The position numbers were made by a program, and so were the translations under genes. A DNA stretch of 64,000 nt from Nocardia jinanensis. GTDB taxonomy: Bacteria > Actinomycetota > Actinomycetes > Mycobacteriales > Mycobacteriaceae. The stretch is taken from NCBI RefSeq assembly GCF_014645735.1, contig NZ_BMMH01000010.1, forward strand, positions 124,001 to 188,000, read 5' to 3'. This document shows, piece by piece, positions 41,612-51,449 of this stretch. The notes beneath the pieces were generated by a model, which did no database searches, had not been told where the DNA came from, and saw only the letters and a program-made list of their open reading frames with translations. Positions within the stretch are counted from its first letter, which is position 1. Every line of letters starts with the position of its first letter.

Positions 41612-43276
41612 ATGGGACTCGACAGGAGACTGCGAACTGCTTTGAAATACGCGGCGCGGCGGGATCGAACGAATCGTTGCGGGCTCGTCCTGCTCGGTGT
41701 GGTCCTCGTCGGGTATGTGGCGGTGCCGGTCCCCGCTCGTTCCGCACCGCATCCGTGGGCCCCGCCACCGGTGAACGCGTGCGGCGAGACCGGATTCGAT
41801 CCGCTGGCCCGCGAACCCGATCCGGCGGCGCCGCCCGCGCCGCCGGTGCAATTGCCTCCACGGATCGATATCCCGATCCCGGTGCCGCAGCTGCAGCCGG
41901 TGCCCGTCCCCGATCCGCCGCTCGACAACACGCGGATCACACCGGATCCACTGCCCGCCGACCCCTGCCGGAATCCGTGTCCCGATATCCGTGACACGCC
42001 GAAACCACCGGAGCCGGGGCCGGAATCGGAGCCCGGCGAACCGGCGCCTCCCGCGGCTCCGGACAGTGGCTCGGCGAGCGGAAGCGGTTCGGGCAGTGGA
42101 TCCGGTTCCGGGGTTCCGTGGAGATTGCCCGAGATCCGGATCAACCCGGAGATCGAACCCATCCCCTACCCCGTGCCCGGCGGTGCGGGAGATCCTCCGC
42201 AACCGGCGCCGCCACAGGTGGTGCACCCCGCCGAACCCGGCCCGGTCGCGCCGCCGGTCGCGCCGCCGCGGGTCGAATCGGCGCGGCTGGTCGAGCAGAT
42301 CACCGGGCCCGGGTCCGGGAACCGGACCGATATGCGCTGGCAGGTCGACGGCACCGACCTGGGGCTGATGTGGGAGACGAAACCGGGTGAGGTCGCGGTC
42401 GTCTTCGGCGACACGTTCGGCAAGGGTTGGTCGGCCGGCGGCGTGGGCGATCCCGACGACGACTGGCGCAGCAATGTGCTGGGTTACAGCACCGATCGCG
42501 ATCTCTCCGACGGATTGTCCCTCGACACGATGGTCCAGGACAGCCGCTGCCATGCCGCCGAACTGCTGGGTAGTCGCAAGATCAAGAACTGGGAGACCAC
42601 CACCATCCCGACTTCCGGTTTCGCGCTGGACGGCCGGCAGTACCTCAGCTTCATGTCGGTGAACAGGTGGAGCCGGATACCCGGTATGTGGTGGACCAAC
42701 TACGGCGGTATCGCCTACTCCGACGACAACGGCAGCACTTGGGTGAAGGACCAGCACGCCCGGTGGGAGAACCTGTTCGGGCTCGGACGGTTCCAGGTGG
42801 CGGCCATGGTGCCGCACGGGGACTACGTCTATATGTTCGGCACACCCAACGGGCGGGTCGGCGTGATCGGTCTGGCCCGGGTCCCGAAGGGCGAGGTGCT
42901 GAACAAATCGGCGTATCAGTACTGGGTGAACGGCACCTGGGCGCCCGCGGCGGAGAACCAGGCGACACCGCTGGTGGCGGGTATCGCCAGTGAATTGTCG
43001 GTGCGGGTCGATCCGGGTACCGGGCAGTGGCAGATGAGTTATCTGGACCCGGCGCGCGGCGCGATCGTCCTGCGCACCGCCGCCGACCCGCAGGGAACTT
43101 GGACCGAATCCGTCCAGCTCGTGTCGACGGCCGACTATCCCAAGTCCTACGGCGGTTTCCTCCACCCGTGGTCCACGTCGCGGGACCTGTATTTCACGCT
43201 GTCCGCGTGGGATACGTACAACGTCTATCTGCTGCACGCGCAGCTGGCTCCGCCGGACGGGTCACCCGCGTCGTGA
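41612..43276 (+). CDS. Secreted DUF4185-domain protein
   Basis: From ATG 41612 the product has 554 residues; the frame is open 54 codons further up but that part overlaps the promoter region of the neighbour. A signal or anchor segment (CGLVLLGVVLVGYVAVPVPARS) is followed by a proline-rich region and a serine-glycine run (SGSGSGSGSGSG) acting as a spacer. The rest is a DUF4185 domain (DLGLMWETKPGEVAVVFGDTFG to the end), a five-bladed propeller-like fold found in secreted actinobacterial proteins and proposed to be a glycosidase-like domain. No substrate can be named. It sits divergent from the LmeA-like gene. Confidence 0.85.
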   Translation: MGLDRRLRTALKYAARRDRTNRCGLVLLGVVLVGYVAVPVPARSAPHPWAPPPVNACGETGFDPLAREPDPAAPPAPPVQLPPRIDIPIPVPQLQPVPVPDPPLDNTRITPDPLPADPCRNPCPDIRDTPKPPEPGPESEPGEPAPPAAPDSGSASGSGSGSGSGSGVPWRLPEIRINPEIEPIPYPVPGGAGDPPQPAPPQVVHPAEPGPVAPPVAPPRVESARLVEQITGPGSGNRTDMRWQVDGTDLGLMWETKPGEVAVVFGDTFGKGWSAGGVGDPDDDWRSNVLGYSTDRDLSDGLSLDTMVQDSRCHAAELLGSRKIKNWETTTIPTSGFALDGRQYLSFMSVNRWSRIPGMWWTNYGGIAYSDDNGSTWVKDQHARWENLFGLGRFQVAAMVPHGDYVYMFGTPNGRVGVIGLARVPKGEVLNKSAYQYWVNGTWAPAAENQATPLVAGIASELSVRVDPGTGQWQMSYLDPARGAIVLRTAADPQGTWTESVQLVSTADYPKSYGGFLHPWSTSRDLYFTLSAWDTYNVYLLHAQLAPPDGSPAS

Positions 43277-43295
43277 CGGTCGCGGACGCGCGAGT

Positions 43296-44159
43296 TCAGC
43301 CGGGCCCGGCCGCGTGGCGGAACCGGATCCGCTGACCGGGCCGGGCCTGCGCCATCCGGTCGATATCGGCGTCGGCGACCACCGCGATCACCGGATAACC
43401 GCCGGTGATCGGATGGTCGGCGAGGAAGATCACCGGCTGCCCGCTGGGCGGCACCTGCACCGATCCGAGTGCCATACCTTCGGTGGCGAGTTCACCGGAA
43501 AAGGTCCGGTGCAACGGCGGCCCGCCGGCCCGGTCCAGGCGCGCGCCGACGCGGTCGGTATCGGCGCTCACCGTCCAATGCCCCGTGAACAGGGCGTCCG
43601 GGTCGGTGAACCAGTCGTCGCGGGGGCCGGGTAGGGCGCGGATCTCCAGCGTCCCGGGTGGTCCGGGCTGCGGGGCCTGGTCGATATTCGGCCAGTCGCG
43701 GGGTTGTGGACCGATGGGGAGGGATTCGCCTTCGCGCAACGGCGGCGGACCGATACCCGACAGCGTGTCGTGACTGCGGGAACCCAGGACCGGCGCGACG
43801 TCCACTCCCCCGCGCACCCCGATATAGCTGCGCAGTCCGGACCGGGCGAAACCGAGCCGCAGCCGCCGACCGGGTTCGAGATGCAGCACGCTCGCATGGC
43901 CCACCGGGGTCCCGTCGACGGTGGCGGGGGCAGGGGCTCCGGTGACCGCCACCAGCAATGACGTTTCGGCTCGCAGGGTCAGTCCGCCCAACAGGACCTC
44001 GATCCCGGCCGTCCCCTGCGGGTTTCCCACCAGGCGATTCGCCAGCCGCAGCGCCCCACGGTCGGCCGCCCCCGCGGGGCCGACCCCGGAATCGAACCAG
44101 CCCGGCCGACCGAGATCCTGGACGGTGGCCAACGGGCCGACCTGTTCGATCACGATCAT
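43296..44159 (-). CDS. pxpC: 5-oxoprolinase subunit PxpC
   Basis: PxpC works with PxpB and PxpA to split 5-oxoproline (pyroglutamate) to glutamate using ATP. The 287-residue protein starts MIVIEQVGPLATVQDLGRPG, the standard opening of the biotin-dependent carboxyltransferase-like KipA/PxpC family, with GPAGAADRGALRLANRLVGN and FLADHPITGGYPVIAVV as further marks. The ATG overlaps the pxpB stop by ATGA. The frame runs 93 codons further up inside pxpB but that part is not PxpC. Confidence 0.93.
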   Translation of the reverse strand: MIVIEQVGPLATVQDLGRPGWFDSGVGPAGAADRGALRLANRLVGNPQGTAGIEVLLGGLTLRAETSLLVAVTGAPAPATVDGTPVGHASVLHLEPGRRLRLGFARSGLRSYIGVRGGVDVAPVLGSRSHDTLSGIGPPPLREGESLPIGPQPRDWPNIDQAPQPGPPGTLEIRALPGPRDDWFTDPDALFTGHWTVSADTDRVGARLDRAGGPPLHRTFSGELATEGMALGSVQVPPSGQPVIFLADHPITGGYPVIAVVADADIDRMAQARPGQRIRFRHAAGPG

Positions 44160-44839
44160 GGGGCGGCATCCACATCGACGAACCGCACCCGGGCGCCGGC
44201 GCGGACGAGCGCGGGCGGGTTCCGGTCGGTATCCCATATGGTCAGATCGGTGGTGCCGATGAGCTGCCAGCCGCCCGGAGTCTCTCGCGGGTAGACGGCC
44301 GAGTACGTACCGGCCAGTCCTACCGACCCGGCCGGTACCCGGGTGCGTGCCGCGGCCCGGCGAGCGATCGATGATTGCCAGCCGGTGGCGGTGAGATATC
44401 CGAACCCGGGCGCGAAACCGACGAAGGCGCAATGCCACACCGCTGCGGTATGTGCGGAAACGACCTGATCCGGACGCATTTCGAGTATTTCGGCCACGGT
44501 ATCGAGATCCGGACCGCCGTAGCGGACGGGGATCCGTACGAGTTCGGTCGCGGCTGCGAATGTTCCACGGGAAACATCGATTTCCACCGCGCCGAGCCCG
44601 GCGGCGACCCGCTCCAGCTCCCGGCGCACCCGGGGCGCGGAACGGACCGAGTCCAGAGTGATGAGAACTGTTTCCGCGGCCGGCAGAATATCCACCACCC
44701 CGGCGATGGGCCGCCCGGACAATTCCGCGACCAGCTGTCCGACCCGATCCGGATCACCCGGAATGATCAGGAAGGCACGGTCGCCCGCACACCGTATCGC
44801 CGCCGGGCCGGTCTCCCGGATCTGTGGTGGTCGCGACAA
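44156..44839 (-). CDS. pxpB: 5-oxoprolinase subunit PxpB
   Basis: The 227-residue protein is of the KipI/PxpB family: IPVRYGGPDLDTVAEI, then HTAAVWHCAFVGFAPGFGYL and RTRVPAGSVGLAGTYSAVYPRETPGGWQLIG, all typical. PxpB phosphorylates or activates the oxoproline carboxyl group together with PxpC. It lies between pxpA and pxpC and overlaps pxpC by four bases. A parS-like site (44561-44576) is embedded in its coding sequence, where it writes DVSRGT on the minus strand. Confidence 0.93.
   Translation of the reverse strand: MSRPPQIRETGPAAIRCAGDRAFLIIPGDPDRVGQLVAELSGRPIAGVVDILPAAETVLITLDSVRSAPRVRRELERVAAGLGAVEIDVSRGTFAAATELVRIPVRYGGPDLDTVAEILEMRPDQVVSAHTAAVWHCAFVGFAPGFGYLTATGWQSSIARRAAARTRVPAGSVGLAGTYSAVYPRETPGGWQLIGTTDLTIWDTDRNPPALVRAGARVRFVDVDAAP
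44561..44576. promoter_or_regulatory. Weak parS-like site inside pxpB (site D)
   Basis: TGTTCCACGGGAAACA has the CGGG centre of sites A-C plus one further mismatch. It lies about 33 kb from oriC, still within the range where parS sites occur in actinobacteria. Confidence 0.45.
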
Positions 44840-44863
44840 TTCACCTCACCCCGTTCCGCTCGT

Positions 44864-45619
44864 TCAGGTGAAGGACGCTACCGCGATCCCGGCGTCCTCG
44901 AGTGCCGCGCGGATCCGCCGGGCCATCCCGACCGCCGTCGGAGTGTCGCCGTGGACGCAGATACTGTCGGGTGAGACCGCCACGGTGGCGCCCCCGTGTG
45001 CCACCCGGACGGTACCGGTCTCCGCCAGTGATACCGCCTGGGCGACAGCCATATCGGTGTCGAGAACGGCGCCGGGGGTTCCCCGGGCTGCCAGCCCGCC
45101 CGCCGCGGTGTAGCCCCGGTCGGCGAATCCCTCGCTCACGAAGGGCGTCCCCGCGGCCAGCGCGGACTTCTCGAGATGGGTACCGGCGGGACCGAGCAGT
45201 ACGAGGGCGGGGTCGTAGTCGCGCAGCGCCCCGACCACGGCGTCGGCGAGCGCCGCATCGGCCGCCGCGGCGTGGTACAGCGCGCCGTGCGGTTTCACAT
45301 ACCGCACCCGGTCACCGGCGGCTCGGGCGAAACCGTCCAGGGCACCGATCTGATAGAGCGTCTCGTCGCGCAGTTCGGTGGGCGGTACGGCCATGGCCCG
45401 GCGGCCGAATCCGGCCAGATCCCGGTATCCGATATGCGCCCCGATCCGCACGCCCTTCTCCACCGCCGTCATGCAGGTTCGCCGCATGATGGACGGGTCA
45501 CCGGCATGGAAACCGCAGGCGATGTTCGCGCTGGTCACGATATCCAGCATGGCGGTATCCTCGCCCATACTCCACGCCCCGAACCCCTCGCCGAGGTCAC
45601 TGTTGAGGTCGAGTCCCAT
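44864..45619 (-). CDS. pxpA: 5-oxoprolinase subunit PxpA (LamB/YcsF family)
   Basis: The 251-residue protein from ATG 45619 (after GGAAGG) begins GLDLNSDLGEGFGAWSMG and continues with ANIACGFHAGDPSIMRRT and VRYVKPHGALYH, the core motifs of the YcsF family. It is the hydrolase that removes the activated oxoproline ring product. It is first in the pxpA-pxpB-pxpC unit, 24 bases before pxpB. The order and spacing support one operon for pyroglutamate recycling. Confidence 0.94.
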   Translation of the reverse strand: MGLDLNSDLGEGFGAWSMGEDTAMLDIVTSANIACGFHAGDPSIMRRTCMTAVEKGVRIGAHIGYRDLAGFGRRAMAVPPTELRDETLYQIGALDGFARAAGDRVRYVKPHGALYHAAAADAALADAVVGALRDYDPALVLLGPAGTHLEKSALAAGTPFVSEGFADRGYTAAGGLAARGTPGAVLDTDMAVAQAVSLAETGTVRVAHGGATVAVSPDSICVHGDTPTAVGMARRIRAALEDAGIAVASFT

Positions 45620-45877
45620 GGCACCATCCTTCCGGCCCCGCCTCCATTGTTCACACGATGGGCGCGCCACGCATCGAAGCCGGACCTGCGCGGCGTCATC
45701 TCCGTGACCGGAGATCGGATCCGTGTCCGGAGGTCGCGGCCCGGTTCGGATCTGCTCCGGTGGGAGCCGGCGGCCCGCTGTCGACAGGGCACCCCGCAGT
45801 GTGGCCCATGTGTCCGGCCGGAGTTGCGGGACCGCGCACCCGGGCTGGGGAGCTGGTTCGGCGGATGACCGCGCCGA

Positions 45878-47269
45878 TCAACCCTGCGCGCTGGAAGCCG
45901 GCCGGCTCCGCCTGCGGTTGTTGAGCAACAGTGCGATGATCCCCGCGCCGTAACAACCGGCCCCGGCCAGCACGACGACAGGTGATCTGCCGTCCGCCGG
46001 GACTATCAGCGCCGTCAGCGCGACCGCCAGCACGAAGGCGATATTGAACACCGTGTCCTGGAGGGCGAAAACCTGTCCGCGCCGGTCGTCGGGGATATCC
46101 ATCTGCATCGCGGCATCGCCGGTGAGTTTGATCGTCTGCCCGGCGAGACCCAGCAGGAACGCCCCGGCGAGCAGGAGCTGGTGGGCTCGATGCACGGTAT
46201 CGGGGGAATGCGCGAAGGCGGTCGGAAGGACCAGCGCCAGCTGTACCGCGATCGCGCAGGACAGGGCGAGCAGTACCGTCCGGGGCCGGCCCAAACGCGG
46301 AATGAGCAGCGGTGTCAGCAGGGCCGCCAGCAGCATTCCGGCGGCGGTGGCGGTGATCGCGACACCGAAGCCGATCAGTCCGCTGTCCACCGCCGCGCCG
46401 TGCGACGGTGACTCCCGCAGCACCAGCACCATGACGAGAGTATTGGCGCCGAACACGATCCGGTGTGTTCCGATCCCGATCATCGCGGTGGATACATCGA
46501 CCGATTGCCGGACCGCGCGTGCGCCGACCAGCAATCCGGCCAGTACCGCTCGAACCGCGCCCGCCGGGTCACCGGGCCCCGATTCCGGTCCCAGCGTGCG
46601 GGGCCGGAACCCGGCCGTGAGCACCACTCCGGCCACCGAACCGCTCACACTCAGCGCCACGGCGACCGCCGATCCGGTGTCCCCGGCGCCGATCCCGCCG
46701 ATCACCGCCACCGCGGCCCCCGCACCCGCCGCGGCACAGGCCGAACCCACGGTGGCGAGAACGGAGTTGGCCGGTACCAGCCGGTGTTGCGCCAGCACCC
46801 GCGGCAGTGCCGCCGAGACACCGGCGGCGGTGAACCGGCTGATGCCGACCACCGCGAGGGCCAGCAGCAGCAACGGGCTCGCCGCGGCGCCGGCGAGCAG
46901 CCCGAGCGCCACAGCGGCGATCAGCAGGCCGCGCACCAGATTGGCGACCAACAGAACCAGCCGCCGATCCCATCGGTCCAGCAGGGCGCCCGCGTACGGT
47001 CCGATCAGCGAATAGGGCAGCAGCAGCACAGCGAAACCGGCCGCGACGGCGAGTGGATCGGTTTCGCGCTCGGGATTGAACAGGATCGCGCCGGAGAGCG
47101 CGGCCTGGAACATGCCGTCACCGAACTGGCTCGTGAAACGCACCAGGGTCAGCCGGATCGCGCCGGGGCTCTCGGTGATCGCGGCGCGCAGGGCTTTCAA
47201 ATGATGCCGGCGCCCGCCCCCTCCCGGTGTCCGGTCTGTGGTGGTGGGTTCGGGCGCAGAGCTGGACAC
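45878..47269 (-). CDS. Major facilitator superfamily transporter
   Basis: The 463-residue protein has about twelve hydrophobic segments and the MFS loop 2-3 motif as GALLDRWDRRLVLLVANL. A second motif, DIPDDRRGQVFALQDTVFNIAF, lies in the second half. This pattern is typical of the drug/metabolite exporter (enterobactin exporter-like) subgroup, but the substrate cannot be told. The N terminus is polar (GGGGRRHHLKAL). It lies upstream of pxpA on the same strand with 258 bases between, in which I see no gene. Confidence 0.88.
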   Translation of the reverse strand: MSSSAPEPTTTDRTPGGGGRRHHLKALRAAITESPGAIRLTLVRFTSQFGDGMFQAALSGAILFNPERETDPLAVAAGFAVLLLPYSLIGPYAGALLDRWDRRLVLLVANLVRGLLIAAVALGLLAGAAASPLLLLALAVVGISRFTAAGVSAALPRVLAQHRLVPANSVLATVGSACAAAGAGAAVAVIGGIGAGDTGSAVAVALSVSGSVAGVVLTAGFRPRTLGPESGPGDPAGAVRAVLAGLLVGARAVRQSVDVSTAMIGIGTHRIVFGANTLVMVLVLRESPSHGAAVDSGLIGFGVAITATAAGMLLAALLTPLLIPRLGRPRTVLLALSCAIAVQLALVLPTAFAHSPDTVHRAHQLLLAGAFLLGLAGQTIKLTGDAAMQMDIPDDRRGQVFALQDTVFNIAFVLAVALTALIVPADGRSPVVVLAGAGCYGAGIIALLLNNRRRSRPASSAQG

Positions 47270-47279
47270 CGCCGCGACG

Positions 47280-47783
47280 CTACCCGCCCCGCAGTCCGGG
47301 GGGCATTCCGGCCGGTCCGGGCACTCGCTCGGTGATCAGCAGATCGACGGCCTCACGCATATCCGGGGCCATCGGCAGGGTGCCCAGCGCACCGGCGTCT
47401 ATCCAGGCGTAGTCGTCGTGCTCGTCCGGGTCCAGCGTTATCTCGCCGGGTGCGGCCTCGGCCAGAAAACTGAATTTGCGCACCTTGGCTTTGGTCCGGG
47501 TCGCGTAGTCGAACCAGCCGAGGAAATCGGTGATACGGCGGGCCACCAGCCCGGTTTCCTCGAGCAGTTCCCGCGCCACGCCCTCGGTGAGCGACTCCCC
47601 GGATTCGACCCCACCGCCGGGCAGCTCGTACATACCGCCGAGATAGCCGCCCGGTACCCGGCGCACCACCAGCAGTTTTCCGTCCCGGAACACCGCGACG
47701 CCGACCACCAGGTCGGTGACGCCGTCGCGCCGCGCGGCGGCACGCAGCCGCTGCTCGGTTCGCGCGAGTGCTTCGGGGCGCAT
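47280..47783 (-). CDS. Nudix hydrolase
   Basis: From ATG 47783, six bases after AGGAGG, the product has 167 residues with one Nudix domain: GGGVESGESLTEGVARELLEETGL is the complete box (split here as GGGVESGESL and ARELLEETGL). The N-terminal part reads VGVAVFRDGKLLVVRRVPGG. The substrate is unknown. Its stop is 11 bases before the MFS start, so the two may be co-transcribed. The pirin gene is divergent upstream. Confidence 0.92.
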   Translation of the reverse strand: MRPEALARTEQRLRAAARRDGVTDLVVGVAVFRDGKLLVVRRVPGGYLGGMYELPGGGVESGESLTEGVARELLEETGLVARRITDFLGWFDYATRTKAKVRKFSFLAEAAPGEITLDPDEHDDYAWIDAGALGTLPMAPDMREAVDLLITERVPGPAGMPPGLRGG

Positions 47784-47983
47784 CTTCCACCTCCTGGTTC
47801 CTAATTTCCATTTTCGTCGAAACACGTGCCACACCGCTATTACCGCTCCCGTTGCTCACCGTCCGTTCACCCCGGGGTCGCTCGCGTAAAATGCCGAGAG
47901 CGGACAATCGACCAGGTCGTGGTATCGCCGAGGTGCTACATACGGGAAAGGTAATTGTGCCCGAGCCGGAAAGGAGTCGTGCG

Positions 47984-48763
47984 ATGTCCACGCTGCCGAC
48001 GCCGCATATCGATGTACATCGTGCGGGTGATCGTCTGAAAACCCGGATATCCTGGCTCGATTCCAAGCATTCGTTCTCCTTCGGCGCGCACTACGACCCC
48101 GAGAACACTCATCATGGTCTGTTACTGGTGAACAATGACGATATCGTCCTCCCCGGCCAGGGCTTCGATACTCATCCGCACCGTGATATGGAAATCGTGA
48201 CCTGGGTGCTGGAGGGTTCCCTGGTTCACCAGGATTCGCTCGGCCACAGTGGTGTCATCTATCCGGGACTCGCGCAGCGGATGAGCGCCGGAACCGGGAT
48301 CCGGCATTCGGAGAAGAACGATTCCTGGCGGGTCGAGGGCAACCGGTCCGAACACGAAGAACCGGTGCATTTCGTGCAGATGTGGGTGTTGCCCGACGAA
48401 CCCGGGATCGAGCCGGGTTATCAGCAACTCGAGATCGACGATCAGTTGGCCGGGGGCGGGCTGGTGACCGTCGCGTCCGGGCTGCCGCGGTATCGCGACC
48501 GCACCGCCATCGCCATCAACAGTTCGCATTCGGCGCTGCATGTGGCGAAGCTGTCCCCGGAGGGGCAGGTGACGGTAGACCTGCCCGAAGCGCCCTATGT
48601 GCACGTGTTCGTGGCCCGCGGGGCGATCGAGATGGAGGGCGTGGGCCTGCTGGACGCGGGTGACGCGGTGCGCCTGACCTTTTCCGGTGGCCAGCGGCTC
48701 ACCGCGCGGGAGCCGGCGGAAGTACTGATCTGGGAGATGCATGCCCGGCTCGGCGCCGGGTAA
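47984..48763 (+). CDS. Pirin-family protein
   Basis: Pirins are bicupin metal proteins; some bacterial members act as quercetin dioxygenases. From ATG 47984, eight bases after AAAGGAG, the product has 259 residues. The metal ligands are in place: His64 and His66 in DTHPHRDMEI and His108 and Glu110 in GIRHSEK. The second cupin ends with FSGGQRLTAREPAEVLIWEM. Length fits the family. The role in this organism is unknown. Confidence 0.93.
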   Translation: MSTLPTPHIDVHRAGDRLKTRISWLDSKHSFSFGAHYDPENTHHGLLLVNNDDIVLPGQGFDTHPHRDMEIVTWVLEGSLVHQDSLGHSGVIYPGLAQRMSAGTGIRHSEKNDSWRVEGNRSEHEEPVHFVQMWVLPDEPGIEPGYQQLEIDDQLAGGGLVTVASGLPRYRDRTAIAINSSHSALHVAKLSPEGQVTVDLPEAPYVHVFVARGAIEMEGVGLLDAGDAVRLTFSGGQRLTAREPAEVLIWEMHARLGAG

Positions 48764-48885
48764 CGTCCGAAAAGTCCGGATAGAGGGTCGACCCGAACGG
48801 TATGGACCCTCGACAATGATATGCGGACCGAGATCGCCCGAGCGCTACCCGCAGGGTCTCGACCAGCTCAGCCGAGGAGGAACGT

Positions 48886-49365
48886 ATGTCCTACCCACCG
48901 CCCCCGGGCTACCCCGCGCCGGGTCCGGGACCCTATCCCGGTCCCGGCGGACAGCCCGAGTACTGGCAGGAATCGCCGAAACGCAAAGGTATGGCGATCG
49001 CCGCGCTGGTCCTCGGCATCCTGGGCGTACTGACTTTCTGGACGATAGCCGGCGGCATCCTCTTCGGGCTGATCGCGGTGATCCTGGGGGTGGTCGCCCT
49101 GGTGAAGGCGAACCGCGGTACCGCCGGCGGCGGGATCATGGCCGTGATCGGCCTGATCCTCGGTGTGCTCGCCATCGTCGGCGTGATCGTGGTCGCCATC
49201 ATCGGCTGGGGGATCTGGTCGGATTCGGGCGGTCGCGATTTCGTGGACTGCGTGAGCAACGCGAACGGCGACCAGACCGCCGTCTCGCAGTGTGAGGACG
49301 AGTTCAACCAGCGGATCGAGGACCAGTACGGGGTGACGATCGCTCCCCCGGAGCCGACCAACTGA
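48886..49365 (+). CDS. DUF4190 membrane protein
   Basis: The 159-residue protein starts at ATG 48886 after GAGGAGGAACGT. The N terminus is proline- and glycine-rich (PPPPGYPAPGPGPYPGPGG), followed by two membrane helices (about 36-70 and 80-108) of DUF4190 type with LGILGVLTFWTIAGG and GLIAVILGVVALVKA. The remaining 50 residues outside have two cysteines (DCVSNANGD and SQCEDEF) that may form a disulfide. Function unknown. Confidence 0.85.
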   Translation: MSYPPPPGYPAPGPGPYPGPGGQPEYWQESPKRKGMAIAALVLGILGVLTFWTIAGGILFGLIAVILGVVALVKANRGTAGGGIMAVIGLILGVLAIVGVIVVAIIGWGIWSDSGGRDFVDCVSNANGDQTAVSQCEDEFNQRIEDQYGVTIAPPEPTN

Positions 49366-49424
49366 ACGGGCGGGCCGGGGACATATCCGGCCCGGCCCCG
49401 TCCGGTACCGGCATACTGGGTTGT

Positions 49425-51428
49425 GTGACTTCCGACGTGACCAGCCCCTCCGGCATCGATCTGACCCATCTCGAACCGGCCGTCCGGGTGCAGGACGATC
49501 TGTTCACGCACGTCAACGGTGCCTGGCTGGCCGGGTACGACATCCCGGCCGACCGGGCCGTCGACGGCGCGTTCCGCAAGCTCTACGACCGGGCGGAGCT
49601 GGATGTTCAGGAGATCATCCGCAATGCCGACGGAGAGCCCGGCAGCGATGCCCGCAAGATCGCCGACCTCTACGCCTCGTTCATGGACACCGGCACCGTC
49701 GAGTCGCTGGGGCTGACGCCGATCGTCGAGGAACTGGCCGCGTTCGCGCGGACCACCGACCGTGGTGAGTTCGCCGGACTGCTGGGCCGGTTGCAACGGG
49801 TCGGTGTATCCGGCGCGGTCGCGGTCTATGTGGATACCGACGACAAGAACTCGCAGCGCTACCTCGTCTACGCGACGCAGTCGGGTATCGGCCTGCCCGA
49901 CGAGTCCTACTACCGCTCCGACGACTATGCCGAGGTGCGCGACCGCTATATCGCGCATATCGATCGGATATTCGCGCTGGTCGCGGCCGATCCGCGGGTC
50001 GCGGAACTGGTCCCCGCCGGGCCGGTCGGCACCCGGGTGTTCGAGCTCGAACGCAAACTCGCCGCGGCGCACTGGGATGTGGTGCGTCGTCGCGACGCCG
50101 AACTGAGCTACAACCTCACGACTTTCGCCGACCTGCTGGCCACGGACCCGGAATTCGACTGGACCGCGTGGGCCGACGGTCTCGCCGAGGGCGTTTCCGG
50201 CGGTGGCCCGGAGCTGTTGGCGGAACTGGTAGTCCGGCAACCGGACTACCTGCGGGCATTCGCGCAACTGTGGGCTTCCGAACCTGTCGAGGAGTGGCGG
50301 CTGTGGGCGCAGTGGCGGGTATTGCGTTCCCGCGCGCCCTATCTCACCGAAGCACTGGTGGAGGAGAGCTTCGATTTCTACGGCCGCACGCTGACCGGGG
50401 CCCAGGAGAACCGGGAGCGCTGGAAGCGCGGGGTGTCGCTGGTCCAGGATCTGCTCGGCGAGGCCGTTGGCAAACTCTATGTGGCCGAACACTTTCCGCC
50501 CGAGGCCAAAACAGCGATGGTGCGGCTGGTGGACAACCTGCGCGAAGCCTATCGCCGCAATATCGCCGAGCTGGAGTGGATGAGCCCGGCGACACGACAG
50601 GCCGCATCGGCCAAGCTGGAGAAGTTCACCCCCAAGATCGGCTACCCGGACCGCTGGCGCGACTACTCGGCGATCACGGTGACGCCGGCCGATCTGGTCG
50701 GCAACTACCGGCGCGGCTACGCTGTCGAACACGATCGCGACCTGAACAAACTCGGCGGACCGGTGGATCGCGACGAATGGTTCATGACGCCGCAGACGGT
50801 GAACGCCTACTACAACCCGGGGATGAACGAGATCGTCTTCCCAGCCGCCATTCTGCAGCCGCCGTTCTTCGATATGAATGCCGACGACGCCGCCAACTAC
50901 GGCGGGATAGGGGCGGTGATCGGGCACGAGATCGGGCACGGGTTCGACGATCAGGGCGCGAAGTACGACGGCGACGGCAATATGGTCGACTGGTGGACCG
51001 ATGCCGATCGCGCCGAGTTCGGTAAGCGCACTCGGGCGCTGATCGACCAGTACGACGTGCTCTCCCCCGCCGAGCTGGCCGATGAGCACACCGTCAACGG
51101 TGAGTTCACGATCGGCGAGAACATCGGTGACCTGGGTGGACTGTCGATCGCCCTGCAGGCCTACCGGATCTCCCTGGACGGGCAGGAGGCGCCGGTGATC
51201 GACGGCCTCACCGGCCTGCAGCGGGTGTTCTTCGGCTGGGCGCAGGTCTGGCGGACCAAGTCGCGTCCGGAGGAAGCGGTCCGCCGGCTGGCCGTGGACC
51301 CGCATTCCCCGCCGGAGTTCCGCTGCAACGCGGTGGTACGCAATATCGACGCGTTCCACGAGGCCTTCGAACTGACCCCCGGTGATGCCCTGTACCTGGC
51401 GCCCGAGGAGCGCGTCAAGATCTGGTAG
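49425..51428 (+). CDS. M13-family zinc metallopeptidase (Zmp1/PepO-like)
   Basis: The 667-residue enzyme matches neprilysin-type M13 peptidases. The zinc motif HEIGH is at residues 501-505 in GAVIGHEIGHGFDDQG, and the third ligand lies in GENIGDLGG (Glu565, Asp569). NAYYNPGMNEIVFPAAILQPPFF before it and CNAVVRNIDAFHEAF near the end are also family marks. Length equals Zmp1 of M. tuberculosis (663), which acts on host pathways. No signal peptide is seen, as in Zmp1. The start is GTG 49425, 59 bases after the DUF4190 stop; a bidirectional terminator follows. Confidence 0.95.
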   Translation: MTSDVTSPSGIDLTHLEPAVRVQDDLFTHVNGAWLAGYDIPADRAVDGAFRKLYDRAELDVQEIIRNADGEPGSDARKIADLYASFMDTGTVESLGLTPIVEELAAFARTTDRGEFAGLLGRLQRVGVSGAVAVYVDTDDKNSQRYLVYATQSGIGLPDESYYRSDDYAEVRDRYIAHIDRIFALVAADPRVAELVPAGPVGTRVFELERKLAAAHWDVVRRRDAELSYNLTTFADLLATDPEFDWTAWADGLAEGVSGGGPELLAELVVRQPDYLRAFAQLWASEPVEEWRLWAQWRVLRSRAPYLTEALVEESFDFYGRTLTGAQENRERWKRGVSLVQDLLGEAVGKLYVAEHFPPEAKTAMVRLVDNLREAYRRNIAELEWMSPATRQAASAKLEKFTPKIGYPDRWRDYSAITVTPADLVGNYRRGYAVEHDRDLNKLGGPVDRDEWFMTPQTVNAYYNPGMNEIVFPAAILQPPFFDMNADDAANYGGIGAVIGHEIGHGFDDQGAKYDGDGNMVDWWTDADRAEFGKRTRALIDQYDVLSPAELADEHTVNGEFTIGENIGDLGGLSIALQAYRISLDGQEAPVIDGLTGLQRVFFGWAQVWRTKSRPEEAVRRLAVDPHSPPEFRCNAVVRNIDAFHEAFELTPGDALYLAPEERVKIW

Positions 51429-51449
51429 CCCGTACCCCGGTGACGAAAA

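Noticed and set aside
47818..47833. A parS-like sequence near GAAACACGTGCC
   Set aside because: Only the CACGTG centre and one arm fit; the other half does not match.
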